Positions 1-7,398 of a DNA stretch of 45,339 nucleotides are shown piece by piece. The stretch comes from an uncultured Candidatus Saccharibacteria bacterium. Its GTDB lineage: Bacteria > Patescibacteriota > Saccharimonadia > Saccharimonadales > Saccharimonadaceae. The position numbers were made by a program, and so were the translations under genes. The first letter of the stretch is position 1. The number at the start of each line of letters is the position of its first letter. The stretch is taken from NCBI GenBank assembly GCA_947253945.1, contig CAMYAY010000007.1, positions 1-45,339 of the forward strand. Direction: 5' to 3'. Under the pieces are notes generated by a model. It saw only the letters and a list, made by a program, of their open reading frames with translations, had not been told where the DNA came from and did no database searches.

Positions 1-966
1 GCCTATCTAGCAGACGATGCGGAACTACTGGCAGTTGAGGCTGAGTATCAGCAGTTCGAGCACAGCCTACAGCAAAAAATCGCTCAGGCGCCGCAAGATT
101 ATCCGGAATTTAAGCACTACGATTACCAAGTGGCGCCGTTTTGGCATGACCCATACGTGCTGGCAGCGATTGTGAGTGCTCGCGCTGGTAAGTTTAAGGC
201 TACTGACCCAGTAGTACGTGAGCTGATGGACACTTTACGCCAGCCGCGTCGCCAATACACGCTAACTTTTACGCCGGATGGCGACACCTTGCACGTGAAG
301 TTGACTAATTATAGTTTAAACTGTGTGATTGATAGCGTACTGGCCAATGACGAGATTTGCGCCTATGCGGCGTACTTACGCAGTCACGGCAATCGACCGG
401 AGTTATTCCCGCGCGACCAATACCCGTTTGCGTCGGAGCTTAAACAGCCGCGCGTTTACAAAGTGCCGGCTGCTACGTTGGCAGAATATCCATTTTTGAA
501 GCGCGCGCTTCAGATAGCAAATCAGTTTATTGGTTATCCGTATGTGTGGGGTGGCAGTAATCCAGATACCTCGTTTGATTGTAGCGGCTTTGTTGACTAT
601 ATCTTAGACCAGTTGGGATATCATTATCGTAATCAGATTGCGGGGCGTGAAGCGCGCTTGCCGGTGGCGGGCTCGACGCGCCAAGGAGTGTTTTATGACG
701 GCTTGTATGAGAAATGCCGGCGGGTTGAGATTGGCGGTGAACAACCGGGTGACTTGATCTTCTTTGGTGGTACCTTTGACACCTCTTATCGTAAGGCAAA
801 TTTGAGCCATGTCGGGTTTTACGTGGGTGATGGCTGGTTTATTGCCTGCGCTTCGTCGAGTGAGGGCGTGCACTATAATAATCTTTCCGATACCCTCGAC
901 GAGGGTGAGACTTGGCGTGATCATTTAGTTTGTTATGGACGTTTGAAGGATGTTGACCATGAATAA
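1..966 (+). CDS. NlpC/P60 peptidase of conjugative-element type (partial, 5' end outside window)
   Basis: The frame is open from base 1, so the true start lies upstream; GTG at 130 is only an internal candidate. The C-terminal half is an NlpC/P60 cysteine peptidase domain expected to cut cell-wall peptides: Cys in DCSGF (580-582), His in LSHVGFY (808-810), and the usual YVWGG lead-in. The part before it (HDPYVLAA...QYTLTF) resembles the N-terminal region of NlpC/P60 proteins in Tn916/CD1108-type conjugative elements, from memory of the family. This suggests a wall hydrolase for a type IV secretion or conjugation machine. Its stop overlaps the start of the next gene, so the two are probably co-transcribed. 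Family is confident; the conjugation link is inference. Confidence 0.85.
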   Translation, partial: AYLADDAELLAVEAEYQQFEHSLQQKIAQAPQDYPEFKHYDYQVAPFWHDPYVLAAIVSARAGKFKATDPVVRELMDTLRQPRRQYTLTFTPDGDTLHVKLTNYSLNCVIDSVLANDEICAYAAYLRSHGNRPELFPRDQYPFASELKQPRVYKVPAATLAEYPFLKRALQIANQFIGYPYVWGGSNPDTSFDCSGFVDYILDQLGYHYRNQIAGREARLPVAGSTRQGVFYDGLYEKCRRVEIGGEQPGDLIFFGGTFDTSYRKANLSHVGFYVGDGWFIACASSSEGVHYNNLSDTLDEGETWRDHLVCYGRLKDVDHE

Positions 967-2656
967 CTTTAATTACAGTCCGTTTGATAACAATAATTAT
1001 CCTTATCCAGAGCTGCCGCGCAATACGCGTCCGGCGTTGGATAAATACCTTAATATTGACCCAGATTTGCAGGATGGTAAGAACCGCCGTGACTTTTTAA
1101 AGTCTCTTAATGACCAGTACCGGACGGTACGCGAGTTCGCTCGTAACGAAATTAATCAGGAATGCTATGCGGCAGTGGTGATGGGGCAGATTTACGATAA
1201 GTCGCATGATAACAAGGGTAATATCACTAATTCGAAGATTCAGGCGGTGCTGTCGGATTACATTAAATGTACAAAGTTTGATGACGACCCAGAGCGAGAT
1301 AAACAGAAGAAAATTTATCTGGTAGGTTTACTGCGAGACCGGACTTGTATTGATAATTTGCGGGCGCAGACTTTTGCCAATGCTGCGCTAGGCATGGAAC
1401 CACGACAATTCTCTGATGAGCAGTGGTTGCAGCAATCTGCTCTTGCTAAGCCAGAGGTGCTAGCAAAGACGGCGGAAACAATCAACGTGGAATCGCTCCT
1501 GATTGCTTCTGCGGAGTCGTTGCAAAAGTTAAATGATAATTGCAGCAATTCGCTAGCGACAATGCAAGAGGTGGTATTTACAGAGCAAATTTTGGAGCCG
1601 ATGGCGGAGATGATTGGCTTTGATGGCCTTGCGATGGCACTTAGTTCGCGCAGTAAAGAGGTGCGGCTGACTAATGCTGGTCGGTCTGATTTACTGGATC
1701 GTGCTGACAATATGCTGAATTGCATTAGTGCGTTTGACCGTGAGCATAATAAGCGTCTGTGCGTTGAGCGGGCAGTATCAGAGATTACCGGTGCTGTGTT
1801 TGGCGCGCCACATAGCTTCGTGGCAGAGCCAGCCATTGAAACTACCGGTGATAACGAGGCGATTTTTGGCACGATTATTGACCAAGGACACCGCTCTAAT
1901 TTAACGCCAGCGAAAGATAATACGGTTGGCCGGTTCCGCCTAAAGTCACGCGGTTCTTTGGCGATGAAACTTTATAATGCTGAGCGCGACAAGACGCAGG
2001 AGTTTGCACCGGACCAGTCGGATGTGCCAATGGATTTACTTGGTATGACTTTGATTGCCAAAGACGAGGCAGAGCAGAGGAAGATTTTTACACAGGTGGT
2101 AACAGGTATCTATAATTGCAACAGTATTCACCCGTTAGCGGCTAATAGTAAGATATCGCCGGTGCATATTGCGGGTACTGAGGATTATATCGAGCGGTTA
2201 CTGGCTGATTTATCGCAGCGCGGTGGCACGAATCGCAATCCGGCGGAGCGACTGCATATTTTAGTGGATGGCAAGCCAGCGGGGGACGTGGCGGGGCTAC
2301 ATCTTGCTAAGGTTACATTTAGCTATGATAATATTCCAGTAGAAATCCAGATGGTGACACAGCAGGCGCGTGATGAGATGCGTTGTGGTAAACTAGCACA
2401 TATTATTTATAAGGCGCGTACTAGCGGTAATAACCCGGGTGATGTCGACCAGCTGGCAGAATTATTGCCGTCAATCCATGCTCGTCGTAAACATATCAGT
2501 TTACCTAATTTGGTTGGTTCAAGTACTGATGCTAAGGGTGTGCATATTGCTGGCGCCAGTGAGCAGCGGGCGCGTGAGCTATTGCGCCAAGTGGATAATC
2601 CAAGTCAAATCAATACACTGGGTAAGTTGGCGGTGATTGATACGACTTTAAATTAG
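959..2656 (+). CDS. RelA/SpoT-like protein with altered HD motif
   Basis: 565 residues from ATG 959, chosen because GAAGGA sits 8 bases upstream; ATG 950 is less well placed. Residues about 320-490 match the (p)ppGpp synthetase fold: R327-x-K329-x3-S333-x3-K337, Asp359 in PMDLLGM, Glu462 in VEIQ with a following T, and a terminal AHIIYK like the AHWxYK of RSH proteins. The region before it follows the SpoT HD layout, but LLHD reads LLRD (R126, D127), so hydrolase activity is doubtful. The guanine-stacking Tyr of GYxSLH is also not evident (VAGLH). It may be a synthetase, a diverged nucleotidyltransferase or a toxin-like alarmone enzyme. It overlaps the NlpC gene by 8 bases. Confidence 0.65.
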   Translation: MNNFNYSPFDNNNYPYPELPRNTRPALDKYLNIDPDLQDGKNRRDFLKSLNDQYRTVREFARNEINQECYAAVVMGQIYDKSHDNKGNITNSKIQAVLSDYIKCTKFDDDPERDKQKKIYLVGLLRDRTCIDNLRAQTFANAALGMEPRQFSDEQWLQQSALAKPEVLAKTAETINVESLLIASAESLQKLNDNCSNSLATMQEVVFTEQILEPMAEMIGFDGLAMALSSRSKEVRLTNAGRSDLLDRADNMLNCISAFDREHNKRLCVERAVSEITGAVFGAPHSFVAEPAIETTGDNEAIFGTIIDQGHRSNLTPAKDNTVGRFRLKSRGSLAMKLYNAERDKTQEFAPDQSDVPMDLLGMTLIAKDEAEQRKIFTQVVTGIYNCNSIHPLAANSKISPVHIAGTEDYIERLLADLSQRGGTNRNPAERLHILVDGKPAGDVAGLHLAKVTFSYDNIPVEIQMVTQQARDEMRCGKLAHIIYKARTSGNNPGDVDQLAELLPSIHARRKHISLPNLVGSSTDAKGVHIAGASEQRARELLRQVDNPSQINTLGKLAVIDTTLN

Positions 2657-2685
2657 TTGCAAAAATAACCCGTTTATGTTATAAT
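2657..2685 (+). promoter_or_regulatory. Sigma-70-type promoter of the 2737 gene
   Basis: TTGCAA (2657-2662), 17-base spacer, TATAAT (2680-2685), with TGt just before the -10 (extended -10). The predicted start is about 2692, the first base of a leader hairpin. Confidence 0.8.
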
Positions 2686-2691
2686 ATAAGA

Positions 2692-2730
2692 ATTATACCA
2701 ATCGGTGTAATGTACATTTCGAGTTAGGAG
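2692..2730 (+). promoter_or_regulatory. 5'-hairpin / AATGTACATT leader, copy A
   Basis: ATTATACC (2692-2699) pairs with GGTGTAAT (2704-2711) around loop AATC. The 3' arm runs into the palindrome AATGTACATT (2709-2718). The AUG inside it opens a 5-codon mini-ORF ending with TAG at 2725-2727, inside the AGGAG ribosome-binding site. The same design recurs at 3162, 40202 and 40934. Confidence 0.6.
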
Positions 2731-2736
2731 AAAATT

Positions 2737-3096
2737 GTGATTAGTGTAGCAGATAAGCCAGGTGATGTTGCTGAGATTACAGTAGACAGCGTGAGTTCCC
2801 TGAGTCGTGATGAACTGGAAACTTTGTATACCGATATGTCATTGACTTTAGCGAACGCAAAGCAATACCGTGACGTATTAGCAAAAATGCTGCGCGGTAT
2901 CGATAGAGAACTTACGAATGCCGGTAACGCTAAAACTGAACAACTGAAGGAAGTTTATCGTAATCGTGCTGAAACGCGTGACAATATCGAAAAAATTTAT
3001 GTTAATACCATAAAGATAATTGAGCTAGCGCAAAACAATTTAGACATCATTACTAAAACTATGTGCAAATTAAATTGTCAATCACAACATAACTAA
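2737..3096 (+). CDS. Small helical protein of unknown function
   Basis: 119 residues from GTG 2737, with AGGAG 6 bases upstream. I do not recognise the family. Residues about 20-110 read as long amphipathic helices rich in Leu, Lys, Glu and Asn, probably a helical bundle or coiled coil. There is no signal peptide or membrane segment. The gene is a self-contained unit with its own promoter (2657), a hairpin/AATGTACATT leader and a perfect terminator (3106). Sharing the leader with three other small-protein units suggests common control. It is probably a cytoplasmic or mobile-element accessory protein, but no function can be given. Confidence 0.75.
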   Translation: MISVADKPGDVAEITVDSVSSLSRDELETLYTDMSLTLANAKQYRDVLAKMLRGIDRELTNAGNAKTEQLKEVYRNRAETRDNIEKIYVNTIKIIELAQNNLDIITKTMCKLNCQSQHN

Positions 3097-3105
3097 TTTA
3101 ACACT

Positions 3106-3131
3106 GCCCCACCTCTGGTGGGGCTTTACTT
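3106..3131 (+). terminator. Rho-independent terminator
   Basis: Perfect 8-bp stem GCCCCACC / GGTGGGGC with a TCT loop, followed by TTTACTTATTTT. The T-tract doubles as the -35 region of the next promoter. Confidence 0.9.
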
Positions 3132-3153
3132 ATTTTGGACTATGTTGTATTAT
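3125..3153 (+). promoter_or_regulatory. Promoter of the 3199 gene
   Basis: TTTACT (3125-3130), 17-base spacer, TATTAT (3148-3153). It overlaps the tail of the preceding terminator. Predicted start is near 3160-3161. Confidence 0.6.
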
Positions 3154-3161
3154 AAAGTCTC

Positions 3162-3193
3162 TTGGGCGAATTGCTCAATGTACATTAAAGGAG
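3162..3193 (+). promoter_or_regulatory. 5'-hairpin / AATGTACATT leader, copy B
   Basis: TTGGGC (3162-3167) pairs with GCTCAA (3173-3178), loop GAATT. The arm runs into AATGTACATT (3177-3186), followed at once by AAAGGAG (3187-3193). Here the AUG of the palindrome is in frame with the main gene, giving a possible 7-residue N-terminal extension instead of a closed mini-ORF. Confidence 0.6.
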
Positions 3194-3198
3194 TTGAT

Positions 3199-3648
3199 AT
3201 GGTTACTAAGATGAGGACGACAGACCCAGCGCTGTCGTCAAGATGGGAAATGCCGCGGGCGTTTTTTGGTACGCGTACCAAGGTAACACCCAATTGCTGG
3301 AAGATTTCCACTAACGGCATGCCCGTCCCAGCTAGAGGCCGTGCTGATGCAAGACGAATCAACTTGTTTCATGGCTTGGTTGACGCTGCTATTATGGTAG
3401 ACAATCATGAGTATAACGCCACGCATTGGACGGCGCATTTACATGACGTCAACGAAGACATGGAAGCTGATTGCTGCTGGCGCGTTGAAGCGACCATTCT
3501 GTTGCATGCAATTTACGCCGGTCGGCTCGACTTGGTCGATCGTCAGTTGCTTTGTGTAGTATGGACTAACCCAGCATACACTTGGATTTATATTAATCCG
3601 ACTAATTACCACGACATTGTTGAGGTAGCGAGTAAGCTACAACGTTAA
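3199..3648 (+). CDS. Small protein of unknown function (aromatic/Cys/His-containing)
   Basis: 149 residues from ATG 3199, chosen because AAAGGAG ends 5 bases upstream and the predicted transcription start lies downstream of the in-frame start at 3118. Family not recognised. The sequence is rich in Trp, His and Cys (for example DCCW near residue 91 and LLCVVW near 121), with no signal peptide or obvious membrane span. A compact alpha/beta domain is plausible. The next gene begins 11 bases after the stop with GGAGG between, so the two form one unit from the promoter at 3125 to the terminator at 4160. Confidence 0.7.
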   Translation: MVTKMRTTDPALSSRWEMPRAFFGTRTKVTPNCWKISTNGMPVPARGRADARRINLFHGLVDAAIMVDNHEYNATHWTAHLHDVNEDMEADCCWRVEATILLHAIYAGRLDLVDRQLLCVVWTNPAYTWIYINPTNYHDIVEVASKLQR

Positions 3649-3659
3649 AGGAGGTAGCG

Positions 3660-4142
3660 ATGGATGGTAAATTAAATGATGTAGACAGCAAGACTAATCG
3701 CAAGGCTGATGCGGAGCAGATTTGTGCTACACATTATGCTGAGCTAGCGAGGCCACTGAAGGTTTTGCTGTTGGATTATGCGTCGTTTGAGCAGAAAATG
3801 GCTACTGTAAAGCGTTTTTGCAGTGCAATTGAAGCGGTAAGTCTAGCAGCGGATGCGTTAAGTGACGCTGAGTCGGTCTTTCGTGATATCCCAGCAGGGC
3901 GAACTGCAGTTGCGCAGCGTATGATTCAAGAGCGTAAGCAAATGGTCGAAGATGCACAAATTGCCTTCCGGCGTGCCTTATGTAATTGTCAGGCGGTGGC
4001 GCGGGATTGCAAAATTGTGATTCCTGGTATCGAGCAATACAATATTGATATCTCTAAAGCCTGTCGTTTAGCTCTAGATAGCTTGCAGCGAGATATCTAT
4101 TTTACTGCTTATTGTGCTACTAATGCGGCAACCAATCAATAA
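3660..4142 (+). CDS. Small all-helical protein of unknown function
   Basis: 160 residues from ATG 3660, with AAAGGAGG about 5 bases upstream. The protein looks almost wholly helical, with Ala- and Arg-rich amphipathic stretches and several Cys, and no export signal. Family not recognised. It is the second gene of the 3199 unit and lacks its own leader, so it should be controlled by the AATGTACATT element ahead of 3199. Its all-helical character resembles the 2737 product, but I see no clear sequence similarity. Confidence 0.7.
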   Translation: MDGKLNDVDSKTNRKADAEQICATHYAELARPLKVLLLDYASFEQKMATVKRFCSAIEAVSLAADALSDAESVFRDIPAGRTAVAQRMIQERKQMVEDAQIAFRRALCNCQAVARDCKIVIPGIEQYNIDISKACRLALDSLQRDIYFTAYCATNAATNQ

Positions 4143-4159
4143 TAAATTAAATAATTTCA

Positions 4160-4187
4160 GCCCCTACAAAATGTAGGGGCTTTTACT
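4160..4187 (+). terminator. Rho-independent terminator
   Basis: GCCCCTACA / TGTAGGGGC stem with AAA loop, then TTTTACTATT. It separates the small-gene unit from the ribosomal operon. Confidence 0.9.
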
Positions 4188-4188
4188 A

Positions 4189-4217
4189 TTGTATTTTTGC
4201 TAAAAATATGATAGTAT
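4189..4217 (+). promoter_or_regulatory. Promoter of the ribosomal protein operon
   Basis: TTGTAT (4189-4194), 17-base spacer, TAGTAT (4212-4217), with TGa directly before the -10. An overlapping TATAGT at 4215 is an alternative -10 with a 20-base spacer. Moderate match only. Confidence 0.5.
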
Positions 4218-4237
4218 AGTGTTGTTAATGTTAGACC

Positions 4238-4303
4238 AACGCCCTGAGAGCGTTTGCAAGTCTTGCCATAACTGGTGGGAAACTGCGAATTCTCAGGCGT
4301 TTT
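4238..4303 (+). promoter_or_regulatory. Structured 5' UTR of the ribosomal operon
   Basis: About 100 bases separate the promoter from rplC. ACGCCCTGAGAG near the 5' side and TTCTCAGGCGT near 4290-4300 can pair over a long range. Between them lie smaller possible stems (GCAAG/CTTGC and CCA/TGG). This is the position where autogenous ribosomal leaders occur in other bacteria. I cannot assign it to a known leader family. Confidence 0.45.
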
Positions 4304-4320
4304 AAGTGGAAAAGGGAAGT

Positions 4321-4962
4321 ATGAATACTTTAATCGGTACCAAACTTGGAATGACCCAAATCCTCGGGGAGAATGGTGTTGTGATACCTGTCACTATCAT
4401 TCAAGCCGGCCCCTGCACTGTAACTCAGGTAAAGTCCGTCGAAAAGGACGGCTACAACGCAGTGCAGCTCGGTTATGGTAAGGGTAAGAACCTGAGCAAT
4501 GCCGTTGCCGGACACGTAAAAGCATCCGGCGCCACACCAAAGGTCTTGCGCGAAGTACGAGTTGAGGAACTCGGCGAAGCCAAGGTCGGCGATGTGCTAA
4601 CAGCAGACCTGTTTAAGGTCGGCGATTCTGTTGACGTCAGTGGCGTCAGCAAGGGTAAAGGCTGGGCAGGCACGATTAAGCGATGGAACTTTAACCGTCA
4701 GCGTAAGACGCATGGTGGTAAGGGTAACACTCGCAAGGTCGGCTCGATCGGCTGTATGTACCCACAGCGCGTGTTTAAGGGCCATCCAATGGCTGGTCAG
4801 ATGGGCGCTGAAAAGACAACTGTTAAAAACTTGACTGTCGCTTATGTCGACGCCGCCAAGAACCTCGTTGGGGTGAAGGGCGCCGTGCCAGGGCCAAAGA
4901 AGGGCACTGTGATGATTAGCGCTGCTATCAAGTTTAATCACAAGGGAAAGGAGACTAAGTAA
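4321..4962 (+). CDS. rplC: 50S ribosomal protein L3
   Basis: 213 residues, first gene of the operon. The start at ATG 4321 gives the canonical N-terminus TLIGTKLGMTQIL; a purine-rich AAAGGGAAG lies just upstream. The conserved loop RKTHGGKGNTRKVGSIG, which reaches toward the peptidyl transferase centre, is present, as is the usual C-terminal GAVPGPKKG. In most bacteria rpsJ (S10) precedes rplC; here the promoter, leader and an unrelated gene precede it. The stop overlaps the rplD start by one base (TAATG). Confidence 0.97.
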   Translation: MNTLIGTKLGMTQILGENGVVIPVTIIQAGPCTVTQVKSVEKDGYNAVQLGYGKGKNLSNAVAGHVKASGATPKVLREVRVEELGEAKVGDVLTADLFKVGDSVDVSGVSKGKGWAGTIKRWNFNRQRKTHGGKGNTRKVGSIGCMYPQRVFKGHPMAGQMGAEKTTVKNLTVAYVDAAKNLVGVKGAVPGPKKGTVMISAAIKFNHKGKETK

Positions 4963-5561
4963 TGGCTGAAGCTAAACTATCTGATGCTGTTTTTCAGGTC
5001 GAAGTTCCTAACCATGAACTCCTAAAACTTGCCTATGACAGCTACTTGGCTGCTAATCGCCAGGTCAGCGCTACGACTAAGACTCGTGGTGAAGTCCGTG
5101 GTGGTGGTAAGAAGCCATGGCGCCAGAAGGGTACGGGTCGTGCTCGTTTTGGCTCATCACGCAACCCAATTTGGCGTGGTGGTGGTGTTGTGTTCGGGCC
5201 ACTTGGCATTGAGAACTACAACAAGCGACTCGTTAAGAGCACCAAGCGTGTAGCGTTGCGCCAAGCATTGACGCTAGCTAACCGCGACGGTGAAATCACC
5301 GTAATTGATGCTGTTAAAACTACTGGTAAGACTCGCGAAATCGTCAAGCTATTAGCTGATCTAAATCTTGCCGACAAGCGTCGTGTTCTACTAGTTGATG
5401 TCAAGAATGAACTTAACTTGCGCGCAACAGCCAACCTACCACAGGTTGAACTAGTTAGCCCAACTTATCTATCAGTCTTCCACATTTTAAATGCTGATGC
5501 TATCGTCTTCACAAAGGAGGCTTTAGCTGCTACAACTGAATGGCTAAAGGAGGATAAATAA
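4962..5561 (+). CDS. rplD: 50S ribosomal protein L4
   Basis: 199 residues, typical length. The internal extension that lines the exit tunnel is recognisable (TRGEVRGGGKKPWRQKGTG, then ARFGSSRNPIWRGGG). L4 is the autogenous regulator of this operon in E. coli; whether it binds the leader here is unknown. It overlaps its neighbours by one base on both sides. Confidence 0.97.
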   Translation: MAEAKLSDAVFQVEVPNHELLKLAYDSYLAANRQVSATTKTRGEVRGGGKKPWRQKGTGRARFGSSRNPIWRGGGVVFGPLGIENYNKRLVKSTKRVALRQALTLANRDGEITVIDAVKTTGKTREIVKLLADLNLADKRRVLLVDVKNELNLRATANLPQVELVSPTYLSVFHILNADAIVFTKEALAATTEWLKEDK

Positions 5562-5866
5562 TGTTTATTGCTCCACGTATTTCCGAAAAAGCCTATGGTC
5601 TATCAAAGAAAAACATTTACGTATTTGATGTGCCAATGGAGGCTAACAAGGCAGAAGTTCTACGTGAACTAGCTGCTGAATATCCAGATGTCAAGGTTGC
5701 AGACGTTCGCCTAGTTGTTACCAAGGGTAAAACCAAGGCAGCAAATCGCGGCAAGCATGCTCGCCCAGGTGTAACTCGTCGCCAAGACGCCAAGAAGGCT
5801 TATGTCACCGTCAAGGAAGGCACAATCGAAGTCTTCAAGGAACAAGAAGAAAGTGAGGAGAAGTAG
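5561..5866 (+). CDS. rplW: 50S ribosomal protein L23
   Basis: 101 residues. Begins FIAPRISEKAY, the usual L23 start, with the basic loop KGKTKAANRGKHAR that packs into 23S rRNA near the tunnel exit, where trigger factor and SRP dock. The C-terminus is unusually acidic (KEQEESEEK). Stop TAG is followed one base later by rplB. Confidence 0.96.
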   Translation: MFIAPRISEKAYGLSKKNIYVFDVPMEANKAEVLRELAAEYPDVKVADVRLVVTKGKTKAANRGKHARPGVTRRQDAKKAYVTVKEGTIEVFKEQEESEEK

Positions 5867-5867
5867 T

Positions 5868-6716
5868 ATGGCAACTAATAATATGAAGCCTACTACCAAC
5901 GGTCGTCGTAACCAAATTGCGGCTGATTTTGGTCAAGTTACTACCAAGAAGCCTGTCAAGAGCCTACTCGTGGTTCGCAAGCAGAATTCAGGCCGTAACA
6001 ATCAGGGTCGCATTACGAGCCGTCACCGTGGTGGTGGCGTGAAGCGGTTTATCCGCATCGTTAACTTCAATCTCGAGCCAGGTACGGTTGCTACTATTGA
6101 GCATATTGAGTACGACCCAGGTCGTTCTGCTCGTATTGCTCGCATCCGTGACCAGAAGGGTAATCTACACTACATTGTTGCCAACAAAGACATGGCGCAA
6201 GGTCAGGTAGTGAAGGTTGCTTCAGCTGAACAGCAAGTTAGTGTTGAGAACGGTAACCGGATGGCATTACGCGATATGCCACTTGGTGCTGTTATCAATA
6301 GTATTGAATTGACCGCTGGTCGTGGCGCACAAGTAGTTCGTGCTGCTGGCGCAAGCGCCCAGATTACTGCTAAGGAAGGCGATTTTGCCATGGTTAAGAT
6401 GCCATCTGGTGAAGTTCGCAAGTTCCGCCTAGAGTGCATGGCTACTCTTGGTGTAGTTGGTAATGAGGGTCACCAAAACGTTAAGTCAGGTTACGCTGGT
6501 CGTCACCGCAAGCTTGGTATCCGTCCACATGTACGTGGTACTCATATGAACGCTTGTGATCACCCACACGGTGGTGGTGATGGTGGTCAGCACGGTACTG
6601 GTAAGGCGCCACGTACCCCATGGGGTAAGCTAACGCTTGGCGTTAAGACTCGTCACCGCAAGCAAACTGACAAGATGATTGTTCGTAGTCGTCACGAAGC
6701 TAAGAGGAGGAAGTAA
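5868..6716 (+). CDS. rplB: 50S ribosomal protein L2
   Basis: 282 residues from ATG 5868; an upstream in-frame start at 5802 would run into rplW and lacks support. The start has GAGGAG upstream. It carries the L2 signatures RHRGGGVKRFIRIV near the N-terminus and NACDHPHGGGDGGQ near the C-terminus, including the His near the peptidyl transferase centre, and ends RSRHEAKRRK. Joined to rpsS by TAATG. Confidence 0.97.
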   Translation: MATNNMKPTTNGRRNQIAADFGQVTTKKPVKSLLVVRKQNSGRNNQGRITSRHRGGGVKRFIRIVNFNLEPGTVATIEHIEYDPGRSARIARIRDQKGNLHYIVANKDMAQGQVVKVASAEQQVSVENGNRMALRDMPLGAVINSIELTAGRGAQVVRAAGASAQITAKEGDFAMVKMPSGEVRKFRLECMATLGVVGNEGHQNVKSGYAGRHRKLGIRPHVRGTHMNACDHPHGGGDGGQHGTGKAPRTPWGKLTLGVKTRHRKQTDKMIVRSRHEAKRRK

Positions 6717-6976
6717 TGAGTAGAAGCTTAAAGAAGGGGCCGTATATCGACGCCAAGCTGATCAAGAAGGTGACTGCTCTATCTGCAGACGATAGAACTG
6801 TTATCAAGACTTGGGCTCGTGCTTCTGTAATTACCCCAGAAATGGTTAACCGTACGATTGCCGTTCATAACGGTCGCGTGCATGTGCCAGTTCTGATTAC
6901 AGAAAACATGGTTGGCCACAAGCTCGGCGAATTTGCCCCGACTCGCAAGTTCCGTAAGCACGGAGGTAAGAAATAA
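6716..6976 (+). CDS. rpsS: 30S ribosomal protein S19
   Basis: 86 residues, typical length. Starts SRSLKKGPYID and ends GEFAPTRKFRKHGGKK, both diagnostic. S19 sits in the 30S head with S13, near the A-site finger. It overlaps rplB and rplV by one base each. Confidence 0.97.
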   Translation: MSRSLKKGPYIDAKLIKKVTALSADDRTVIKTWARASVITPEMVNRTIAVHNGRVHVPVLITENMVGHKLGEFAPTRKFRKHGGKK

Positions 6977-7398
6977 TGAGTGAGTCATTAACAACCAAGG
7001 CCTACCTAAAGGAGCTACGCCTAGCTCCACGCAAGGTATCACTAGTTGCTAGCTTGGTTCGCGGTCGCAATGTAGAGGATGCGCTAGTTATTCTAGCTCA
7101 TACTCCAAAGCGTGCTGCTAAGCCACTAAGCAAGGTGATTGCTAGTGCAAAGGCCAACGCAATGAATAACTTTAACCTAAAGGCGGACAGCTTGGTAATT
7201 GAAACCTTGTCTGTCACGGCGGGTGCTCGCTTGAAGCGCTATCGCCCAGTATCACGTGGTATGGCGCACCCATATCAGCGCAAGACCTCAAACATCTTGG
7301 TAGTGGTACGTGGCGAGGTGAAGCCAGCTGCTAAACCAGCGAAAGCTGCCAAGGCAGAAGCAAAGCCTGCTGCTAAGCCAGAAAAGGAGAGCAAGTAA
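6976..7398 (+). CDS. rplV: 50S ribosomal protein L22
   Basis: 140 residues against about 110 normally. The core contains LRLAPRKVSLVASLVRG and the tunnel-lining beta-hairpin around LKRYRPVSRGMAHPYQRKTSNILVVV (split by position 1-20 and on). The last 30 residues are a Lys/Ala/Pro repeat tail (KPAAKPAKAAKAEA), like the tails on L29 and S5 here. TAATG junctions on both sides. Confidence 0.96.
   Translation: MSESLTTKAYLKELRLAPRKVSLVASLVRGRNVEDALVILAHTPKRAAKPLSKVIASAKANAMNNFNLKADSLVIETLSVTAGARLKRYRPVSRGMAHPYQRKTSNILVVVRGEVKPAAKPAKAAKAEAKPAAKPEKESK

Noticed and set aside
527..924. Minus-strand ORFs inside the NlpC gene
   Set aside because: Overlap a strong domain-bearing gene, lack ribosome-binding sites and show no recognisable features; similar shadows occur throughout the ribosomal genes.
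3118..3648. Start at 3118 for the small protein at 3199
   Set aside because: It lies upstream of the predicted transcription start and covers the promoter, hairpin and palindrome; ATG 3199 has AAAGGAG at correct spacing.
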